A DNA stretch of 24,712 nt, taken from Pseudovirgaria hyperparasitica (taxonomy: Eukaryota > Ascomycota > Dothideomycetes > Acrospermales > Acrospermaceae). Shown here one piece after another: positions 17,180-24,712 of this stretch (position 1 is the first letter of the stretch; each line of letters opens with the position of its first letter). A program made the translations under genes and the position numbers. The DNA lies in the NCBI RefSeq assembly GCF_010093815.1, contig NW_022985556.1, positions 1 to 24,712 of the forward strand, in the 5' to 3' direction. The notes under the pieces were generated by a model. That model did not search any database. It was not told the DNA's origin and saw nothing but the letters and a program-made list of their open reading frames with translations.

Positions 17180-20100
17180 TACAAGCCCTTCCTTTATAAT
17201 ACCTCTAACCTCCCCTCCGGAAGGTAGTTAGGCGGGATAGTAGACTATTCTAAAGACGATAGGATGACTAAAAGGTATAGTTAAAGCCGCTGCCACGTGA
17301 GGATAGTCGCGCCTCCGAGGAATAAGTATATAGGTATATATACTCCCTAGTACCTAATAAGGGACTAGAATATACTCCGAATTATATAGGTAAATATATA
17401 ATATAAAAGAGAGAACTAGGCGATACTCCTCGAAGAGACCGGGGCTATAATACTCGCTATCTAGGAACCCTATAAATACTACTAGACGAGTAAACTAACC
17501 ACACACCCCGGATACTATACTATATACCCTCTAGGACTAGAAAGACGAGTCCTCTTCTATATTCATAGGTTAATACTACTCTTATTATAGTCGTATACCG
17601 AGCGCGATAACCTTAGAATAATACTACACCTATAAATAGATATAGGCCCCCTATATATATATAATATATATAACTAATAACGTATACTTATACTAGATGA
17701 GATGCTCGAGGGTACTACGGAACTAGGGTAACACATCCTCCTAGAAGACTTTAACCTCTACTACTAATAGTAGAGAGGCCTAGCTATAGTTAGAGAAGAA
17801 CTTAGAGTAAGGGAACTACGTACCCGCTACTACGACTTTCTATACCTACTTACACCTATAGAATAAGTTATATAGAAAAAACATAAATAGGATAAAGACG
17901 GGTCCACGCTTAACCTTACCTTCGCTACGGAGTATATTAGTTACTAGATCTAATACTACCGCCTAGGCTAGGTATAGACGGATTCCGACTATAAATATAT
18001 AGAAACCATAATAAACGTATATACCCCGAATAAACAACGGGGACGATAGATATAGAAGGATACTAACTAGGAAAAGTACCTAAAGGACCTGGAATCAGCG
18101 ATCCTAGATCCCTCTATAGTTAATATATCTAATAATCTAGCCATAGACTAGGCCGTATAGACACTCCTATAAATATACTAGAATATAAGAAATAAACACG
18201 TACTATACTAAATATACCGGCCCCCGGAAGTAAAGGGGATTCCTTAAGTACGGGAAAGTAGATAAGACGCCTAAAGACTATATAGACGTATATACCGTAC
18301 GAGAATACCCGAGTCATAGAAAGAATAGAAGGAAGTAATACGATAACGCGATAAAGTCCTCCGAAACGAAAGGCGTAAATAGTAGCGTATAATTACTAGT
18401 TAATAGACACGATACGTAATAGAGCTATAGCGTATAGTAAAATAGGCTAAGAGCGTAGACACTCCGACACCCCCGCTACTTATACCTCCCCTAATATATT
18501 AGGGAAGAATATACTCCACGGGCCTTAAGAAAACTAAGGCCCTACAGGAGGCCATGTTCCCTCTCCCGGAACTAGTAGACCTATTAGACGTTCACGGCGC
18601 TAAATATCTACACGGGGTAGATATCCCTAAAGAAGTTACGGAGGAGGATATACTTAATATTATTAAGACACTCCTAAATAATAAAGTACCCGGACCAGAT
18701 GGAATTCTAAATCAATACCTAAAAAGCACTATAAAAGCGACCCTACTACTTATTACTTATATATTCTAAGTATACGTCACGTAGGGGTACTACCCCTAGA
18801 GCTTCCGAGTTATCTATACTATTATACTCCCGAAACTAGGAAAGAGCCCTAACTCCCTAAAGGGATGGAAACTAATCGCCCTTCTCTTCTACCTAGGTAA
18901 GATACTAGAGGCTATAATAGTAAAGAAGATAAGTACCGCGGTATAGGAATATAATCTCCTCCCTCCAAACTAGAAGGTAAAGATAGATAGCTCTCTAATA
19001 ATAGCTATCTAATATATTATTAAAGTCGTCTAGGCCGTATAGAAATAGGGACGGGTAGTATCGCTCCTCTCTCTCGATATAGCCGGAGCGTTTAATAAGG
19101 TAAACCATATAAGACTTATTCATAACCTCCGGATAAGACGAATACTAGAATGGATTATACGCTTTATATAGTTATTCCTTATAGAAAGAATAACTTAGAT
19201 ATATATCCCTAGGTACTAGAGCGAATATAAAGAGACGGTATACGGCATTCTATAAGGGAGTACCATCTCTCTAATCCTATTCCTCTTCTTTACGGTAGAC
19301 CTTCTTTAAGGAATAAAGTATATAGAGGTAGTCGGATACGCCGATAATATATACCTTCTAGCTATTAATAATAATACTAACCGAACGTATAGATAACTAG
19401 AATAGGACTATAAGAGGTGCCTCTAGTGGGTAAAACGCCACGGAGTAAAGTTCGCCCTAGAGAAATACTAGCTTATACACTTTATTAATTATTAAGGGAA
19501 ATAGATAACTAGGGAAGGCGAACGACGCCCCCGAATCGACGCATTTAACGAACTACTAGTATAAAGCATATACACGCTCGGAGTTATACTAGATGGCAAG
19601 CTTAAATAGGGACTATAAGTAGTATACACCGTCTCTAGGGCCCTCTAGATAGAAGCCGCTATACGACGGATTATAGCCTCTATATAGGGAACCGCCTAGG
19701 ATAAGGCACGCTAGCTATATATATCTATAGTACGACCTGCCTTTACGTACGGACACGAGTACTAGTATATAGCCCTTATATAGACTAGGCGAATGAAGCT
19801 CGAATCCATATAGAACCGTATACTCCGTCTTATATTAGGCGTATATAAAGCTACTAATACGGTACTACTACGACGCGAGATAGACGTTATAAGTATATAT
19901 AACTTCTACTAGATATAGAGGGTGGTATACTTTACTAAATAATAAGTATAGAAACATATAGGAAACATAGAATATACTTTCGCCGCGCTATGTATACGAA
20001 TTAGTATATATTACCGCGTACTTCTATATATAGGCCGGAATCGAATATAGTATAGGTGCTTAATAGAAGCCGACTCTAGCTAAGTAGTATAAGAAGTCCG

Positions 20101-20658
20101 AGATAACCCGGACGCTCTCCCTAACTAGTAGAGCCTTTAAGAACTCGTAAAAAATATATAGTCGTGGACTTAAGATAAGTAGAAAGAGGCACTCCGTGCC
20201 TACTAGACCTTCTAGTAGAATAGGTACCTAGAGTAGATTCGAGGGCCATAGAAGGAACTAAGTAAATAGATATATAAAGGGCTAATAAAAGCCTAAGTAT
20301 CTATACTTATCTAAGCCCGAACGGGCGCTATAGAACTCCTATACTATATCTATAAGAGAGGCGTTCCTAATACCTCTCTATAGTATAAGGCGTATAGCCG
20401 GAGAGGTATAATACGCCACTATCTAGCTATATACTCTAACCTCTATATATAACGGTAATAGCTTATCTATATTATAAAGACTTTAGATATCGTATAATGG
20501 CTTAATAAGTACCCTAAGGACGTCTCCTAATAGATACTTATATATCTACTACTCCTCTAGTACTAGTAGACCCGGAAATATATGCCGGAAGAGACCCGGT
20601 ATACGCCGGTAGTAACCCGATATATACCGGAAGAACCCCGGGAGAACTCCGATTATTA
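17180..20658 (+). pseudogene. LINE-3 ORF2, endonuclease and reverse transcriptase (degraded)
   Basis: One frame throughout (+2). The endonuclease core reads EDFN at 17744-17755, with Gly changed to Glu. The RT N-terminal block is best preserved here: an open segment at 18554-18769 contains NKVPGPDGILNQYL. The active site reads YADN (19337-19348), the second Asp changed to Asn. The seven-residue repeats are present near 20578-20642 in altered form. As in the other copies, no RNase H was seen. Boundaries are mapped from LINE-1. Confidence 0.9.
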
Positions 20659-20683
20659 GTTAAGGGTAGCCCTTAACTAATAA
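20653..20683. repeat. LINE-3 3' palindrome
   Basis: Same 31-bp core with loop TAG, overlapping the apparent end of ORF2 as in the other copies. Confidence 0.95.
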
Positions 20684-20920
20684 CCTCCGCACCTATACGT
20701 GCTGCCTAAGGGTAAAATAACGGTAATATAGGCTATAGGCTAATAGGCGTACCCTATAGCTATATACTTAAGACGAAACAGAGGTTTAACGAGATGTAGT
20801 TATAGATATAAGGAAGTTTTTCCCTATGGGGTTTCTTCTTATATAGTGGCTTAGACTAGAGGAGGTATAGGCCTATAGAGTACTACTCTACCTAGTTATA
20901 TAATATTATTATTATTATTA
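20684..20920 (+). other. LINE-3 3' UTR and (ATT)n tail
   Basis: Matches the LINE-1 3' UTR, including TTAGACTAGAGGAGG near 20851 and the ending CTACCTAGTTAT. The tail is (ATT)5 at 20905-20919. No gene. Confidence 0.8.
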
Positions 20921-20933
20921 TATTATCTTTAAA
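20919..20933. repeat. LINE-3 target-site duplication, right copy
   Basis: Identical to 15626-15640. The linker resumes as FKEELKIELLKRSLY in the expected position before RT. Confidence 0.87.
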
Positions 20934-22399
20934 GAAGAACTTAAGATAGAACTACTAAAGCGTAGCCTATATAATTATATAATAATACTCTAACTAGGAA
21001 TAGTATCTACGTTTAAAAGTATATACCGACTTACTAAAAAATAACTAGAGATAATATAATAATATATTAAGAAAATAGAAGTAAAGGGATATATCTAACC
21101 CTCTAAATTATCTATAGAATATCTAATACTCTTTATACTAAAGAAAGATAGGAGTAAACGACCCTATATAGACTATTAATACTTAAATAATATTACCATT
21201 AAAAATAGATATCCTCTACCCTAAATTAATAAATTATAGAACCGACTTATAGAAGCTTAGTACTTTACTATAATAGACTTATAAGGAGCCTATAACCTTA
21301 TACGCATAGTAGAAGGAGATAAATAGAAAATAGCCTTTTAGACTCGATACGGCTACTATAAATACCTAGTAATACTATTTAGACTAACTAATATACTAGC
21401 TATATTCTAAGTACTAATTAATAATATACTAAGGGAATACCTCGACTACTTTATAATAGTATACCTAGATAATATATTAATTTATTTAAGAAATCTATTA
21501 GAGTATAGAGAATACGTATATAAGGTACTTTAGAAGTTATAAATAGCGAATCTACTAGTAGAATTAAAGAAGAGTGTCTTCTATATATAAAAAGTTATAT
21601 TTTTAGAATTTAAAATTATACCTAGAGAAATATAAATAGACCTAAAGAAGATTAAGGCTATTAAAAACTAGAAATAACCTAAGATAGTTAAGGAAATCTA
21701 AGGATTCACCGGATTCACAAACTTTTATAGAAAATTCATATATAACTATTCTATAAAAACGGCTCTACTACACGAGCTTATAAAGAAAAATATAATATTT
21801 AAATAGGGACTAAAGTAAGAATAAGCATTTTAATAATTAAAAGAGTCTATTATAACTAAACCTATATTAAAGATATATTAAATAGAAAAACTCTATAAAG
21901 TCGAGATAGATATATTAGAATTTACTATCGGAGAGTAGTTAATCTAGATAGATAAATAAGGGAAAAGATATCCTATAGTATTCCACTCCCGAAAATTCTA
22001 AAAATCGGAAATAAATTAGCTAATCTATAAAAAAGAACTCTATATTATAATTAAGTATCTTAAGAAATAGAGAAGCTATCTCTACGGATTAGACTATATA
22101 GTAAAGGTATATACTAACTATAAAAACCTAACTATCTTTACTATAATAAAGGAACTCTAAAAGAAATAAATTAGTTAGTACGAGCTTCTTACGGAGTTTA
22201 ATATCTAAATTATATACTATAAAGGATCTAAAAACGGAAGAGCTAATACCCTTAGCTAATAGACGGAATATAAGTAAAAAGAACCTACTATAGAATAGAC
22301 TATATTAGAGATTACTAAAGAAGGAAACCTTAAACTAACACGATATATTATAGTAATATAGAAAGAATTTATACTTAAGAACTCTAAGGAAAGGAGTAT

Positions 22400-23000
22400 A
22401 ATCCCAAGGGATAAGACTTACTATTTTATTAAAAAATTCCACGAAGATCTAATATATAGATATTAAGGAGAAATAAAAACTTATAAAAGATTTAAGAGAT
22501 ACTATATAACTTATAAAGAAAGATAAGTAATTAAGGAAGTTATATAGAACTATATTCTATATAGTAAAAGCTAATCTAATAGATATAAACTATACGGAGA
22601 ACTTTAACCGATTCCCCTACTATTATATACTTAGGAAATAATCTCTATAGACTTTATAATAGATCTACTACTCTTAAGAGAACTAGTTTCGCGAGTATAG
22701 TATAACGCTATACTAGTAGTAGTTAATAAGCTTACGAAGTACGTCTACTTAATACTCTATTAAAAGAATATAGATATAGAAGAAATAGCCTATATATTCC
22801 TATAAGTAGTTATAGTAAACTATAGTTTATCTAATAGTATTATATCTAATAGAGATAAGCTCTTTATATTAAACTTTTAGAAAAGCCTAGTACGATAGCT
22901 TAGAACGAACTACTAACTATTAATAGCCTATTATCTATAGATAGATAGATAAATAGAGATTCTAAATAGAATACTAGAATAATACCTCTAATAATATATT
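22400..23000 (+). other. Integrase zinc and catalytic regions of Gypsy-B
   Basis: In the N-terminal HHCC module only the first His remains (22440). The second His (22461) and both Cys (22551 and 22560) are Tyr. In the catalytic core the first Asp is kept in ISIDFI (22650-22652). The second reads Asn in SNRD (22848-22850). The Glu is kept (22956-22958). Two of three DDE residues therefore survive. These are positions within the pol pseudogene, not a separate gene. Confidence 0.85.
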
Positions 23001-23510
23001 AATAAACGATAAGATAATTAGATAGAACTACTACTACTAGCTTAATTCGCCTATAATAGCGCGATAACCTTAATAACTAAAACCTTACTATTCTATGTAA
23101 ACTACGGATTTAACCCTATAGCTAGCTAGAATTATAAACTAGAATAGTCTATACCAAAAGTAAAGATTAAGGTAGAATAGCTATATAAGCTATACTCGGA
23201 GCTATAGACTAAACTTTCTTTTATAAATAAAAGAATAGTAAAATATATAAATTAAAAGAGAATAAAGAGACTATCTCTAAGGGGGGGAGACCTAGTATTT
23301 CTCGTACGGAAAAATATTAAGATATAATAACTAAATAGTAAACTAGACTTTAAAAAGATTAGACCTTTCTAAATAAAACGAAAAATTTTAGAAGTTAATT
23401 ATAAACTATCTTTACCTTAGAATATAAGAATATACCTAGTATTTTATATCTTATTACTAGAACTAGTACCACGTAATATAAAAATTAAAACTAATATTAA
23501 AGCTATAGAC

Positions 23511-23685
23511 GAAGAATTCAAAGTCGAAAAGATTCTAGAATCTAGAATTAGTAATAAAATATTAGAATACCTAATTAAGTAGAAAGACTATAGACACGAA
23601 TTAAATACTTAGGAACCTAGGGAATATTTAATAAACTACTAGCGACTATTATAGAAGTTCTATTAAATAAACCTAGACTCGCCTA
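23511..23685 (+). other. Chromodomain at the pol C-terminus
   Basis: EEFKVEKILESRISN begins a typical chromodomain, followed by LEYLIK-stop-KDY and NT-stop-EPREYL. The two stops, TAG at 23580 and 23610, sit exactly where the domain has its conserved Trp residues (WKGY-type and TWEP motifs). In intact chromoviruses this domain binds methylated histone H3 and steers integration. Here it is the evidence for the chromovirus assignment. Confidence 0.9.
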
Positions 23686-23740
23686 GTCCTCTATACTAAG
23701 CTAAGAATCGTTAAAACCTAAGGGAGGATTCGGAACCTCC

Positions 23741-24259
23741 TTAATAGTAACTCTCCGTTATTATTTAAGTTACTTCTTCTCCTTCTTAAGGTCTATTACT
23801 AATAGATTCTAATAAAGTATATTATTTTAATAATACTCGAATAGCTTCTACTATTTCTCTAAACGCTCTAGACGCGTAAAGGCGGTCTAAGCGTTCTACT
23901 AAGCTTTTCGCTAAGTAGTAGCTATATATTCTTTCTCTAGCTTAAGATAAGTCTTTTTAGAATAAACCTTCTTATCTAGTAATATTACTTACTAGCCCTA
24001 ATAAAAAGAAAGAAAACTTATAAGATAACTTACTTAAAGCCTTAATCCTATACTTACTTACTAAATAATCTTAATAGATATACTCTAAATACTTATTAGA
24101 CTTTATAAATACTACCCTATAGATTAAGCCGTGCTTCTTATAAAATAAGTAAGGGAAAGATATTTTATTACCCTTATAATTAATTAAAATAGATAAAGTA
24201 ACTCTCTATTTTACCGGATTAGATTTAGGAGGCTTAACTAATTTTATAACTCTAGGTAT
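23741..24259 (-). pseudogene. Antisense reading frame downstream of pol (degraded, unknown)
   Basis: Unrecognised protein. A minus-strand frame of 172 codons plus stop starts at ATA 24259 (possible ATG before RIP) and ends at TAA 23743-23741, meeting the pol stop tail to tail. It has eight internal stops, seven TAA and one TAG, all explainable as Gln codons hit by RIP. The C-terminal half is Arg/Glu/Leu-rich and looks helical: RERIYSYYLAKSLVERL, FREIVEAIRVLLK and a Glu-rich EGEEV end. The N-terminal half is basic. By composition it reads more like protein than the Ser-rich plus-strand frame. An opposite-strand gene between integrase and the 3' LTR is my reading. Antisense shadows elsewhere in this window show that openness alone is not proof. 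Confidence 0.45.
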
Positions 24260-24262
24260 AAC

Positions 24263-24281
24263 GGAAGAAAAGAAAGAAAGA
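24263..24281 (+). other. Purine tract, possible polypurine primer site
   Basis: GGAAGAAAGAAAG-like run of 19 purines, about 33 bases before the LTR-like start at 24315. Plus-strand priming sites of LTR elements are normally directly adjacent to the 3' LTR, so the distance argues against it. Confidence 0.25.
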
Positions 24282-24314
24282 CTCCTTACTAAAGAAAATT
24301 AGAATAACCCTCTA

Positions 24315-24712
24315 TGTTAGAACTTAGCCTTAGGTAGAACCTAACCTACACGTACCTTAGCTAATAGGGTTAGAAGGTAACGTGAAGGGCGGTAAATAGT
24401 TACGTGCTAGATAGATCGGCGTCCCTTTATATATATACTCTTAGATTTCTACCGAAAGAGTTTAGTAGTAATTCGTTCTATAATAGAATATACTCTATTA
24501 TTCTATCTAACTATACTACTATCTAATAACTCTATTCTTATATTCGAATTACTCTCTATATAGTACTATAGTTAAGATAGTCTAACTAGAACCGAGAAGG
24601 TCGACACGATCTACTATAGAGATAAGTAATACTATATTAAATAATAGGGATCCTCTATAATTAGTATTAATTCTAACCGTTTCTAACCGAGAAGTAGAAA
24701 TATTAGACCGAA
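24315..24712 (+). other. Putative 3' LTR of Gypsy-B, cut by the window edge
   Basis: Begins TGTTAGAAC, a common LTR start. It contains two TTACGTG/TAACGTG motifs (about 24379 and 24401) and a TATA box (TATATATATA, 24428-24437) where an LTR promoter would sit. The sequence is non-coding and leaves the window before an end can be seen. It retains more CpA/TpG in its first 100 bases than pol does. No convincing partner was found upstream of gag. Confidence 0.5.
24428..24437 (+). promoter_or_regulatory. TATA-like box in putative LTR
   Basis: TATATATATA about 113 bases from the LTR-like start, followed by CTCTTAGATTTC. Position and sequence fit an LTR-driven RNA polymerase II promoter; this is inference. 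Confidence 0.35.

Larger units (their letters stand above)
15641..20918 (+). mobile_element. LINE-3: full-length, more diverged copy of the LINE family
   Basis: Third member of the family, inserted in the protease-RT linker of Gypsy-B. It has the same order of parts and the same 1593-base spacing between the endonuclease and RT active-site motifs. Its palindrome-to-palindrome distance is 4777 bases, 12 fewer than LINE-2, owing to indels in the ORF1 half. Its 5' end joins the target duplication directly, without the filler of the other two copies. It keeps some residues lost elsewhere (ATG start, PGPDG) and has lost others. Confidence 0.92.
20922..23744 (+). pseudogene. Gypsy-B pol: RT, RNase H, integrase, chromodomain (degraded)
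   Basis: One frame of about 940 codons. RT: VKGYI and the Ty3/Gypsy proline block (about 21087-21130), NRYPLP (21207-21225), IDLxGAYNLI (about 21276-21300; first catalytic Asp kept), the FRLTN block (about 21382) and YLDN at 21462-21473 (second Asp of YLDD changed to Asn). A tether block GFTGFTNFYRKF is at about 21703-21738. RNase H follows, with FHSRKF near 21981-21998, YTNYKNLT near 22113-22136 and the domain end SKNGRANTLS near 22229-22258. Integrase and chromodomain follow. The protein appears to end at TAA 23742-23744. Stops inside are TAA/TAG at presumed Gln and Trp. Confidence 0.92.
13209..24712 (+). mobile_element. Gypsy-B: Ty3/Gypsy chromovirus, nearly complete, interrupted by LINE-3
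   Basis: LTR retrotransposon with gag, protease, RT, RNase H, integrase and a C-terminal chromodomain, in the Ty3/Gypsy order. The chromodomain places it among the chromoviruses, whose integrases target marked chromatin. gag uses the frame at positions divisible by 3 until about 15080, then the frame changes for protease. LINE-3 splits pol between protease and RT. An antisense reading frame and an LTR-like sequence follow pol. All active sites inspected in RT, the zinc knuckle and integrase are damaged. Confidence 0.9.

Noticed and set aside
18554-18769. Possible small stand-alone gene of 71 codons with ATG
   Set aside because: It is in frame with LINE-3 ORF2 and holds the RT motif PGPDG. 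It is simply a stretch without RIP stops, and the ATG is internal.
24263-24281. Polypurine tract as proof of the 3' LTR start
   Set aside because: It lies about 33 bases away from the TG start and inside the antisense frame, so it does not define the LTR boundary.
1-24712. tRNA, rRNA or other structured host RNA genes, and host protein genes
   Set aside because: No candidate was recognised on either strand; all identifiable coding signal is retrotransposon.

Overview
The window reads as repeat-dense, gene-free DNA from a filamentous ascomycete (Pezizomycotina). The sign is repeat-induced point mutation (RIP). CpA and TpG are almost absent, TpA is everywhere and CpG is retained. Nearly every stop in the recognisable reading frames is TAA or TAG, at places where the family has Gln or Trp. 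No host gene, tRNA or rRNA was found. Everything that can be identified is a dead retrotransposon, and no species is claimed.

Layout. Positions 1-334 are an LTR-like, hairpin-rich flank. From about 320 to 12660 lies a truncated Ty3/Gypsy element (Gypsy-A) in which only reverse transcriptase and RNase H are recognised. It is split by three insertions: LINE-1 (+, about 351-5674), a 202-bp solo LTR (5979-6180) and LINE-2 (-, about 6876-12182). Positions 12660-13208 are a poorly resolved LTR/leader. From 13209 a second Ty3/Gypsy element, a chromodomain-bearing chromovirus (Gypsy-B), runs through gag, protease, RT, RNase H, integrase and chromodomain to 23744. It is split by LINE-3 (+, 15641-20918). 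After the chromodomain comes a decayed reading frame on the opposite strand (23741-24259), then an LTR-like sequence (24315 to the window end).

The three LINEs are one two-ORF, non-LTR family (Tad1-like arrangement). ORF1 is Gag-like with zinc knuckles. ORF2 carries an endonuclease, RT and a degraded Cys/His tail, and no RNase H was recognised. Each copy has a 5' UTR with a terminal stem-loop, an (ATT)n tail and target-site duplications of 21, 17 and 15 bp. In each copy the coding region sits between two copies of the same 31-bp palindrome. The first ends 2-3 bases before the ORF1 start and the second spans the apparent ORF2 stop. Protein motifs place all insertions in order and keep the host elements in frame when the inserts are ignored.

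Most notable: the palindrome pair bounding the LINE coding region; the solo LTR, which has escaped RIP while its host element is saturated; the antisense frame of the chromovirus; and the head-to-head LINE-1/LINE-2 pair, which makes an inverted repeat with arms of about 5.3 kb.
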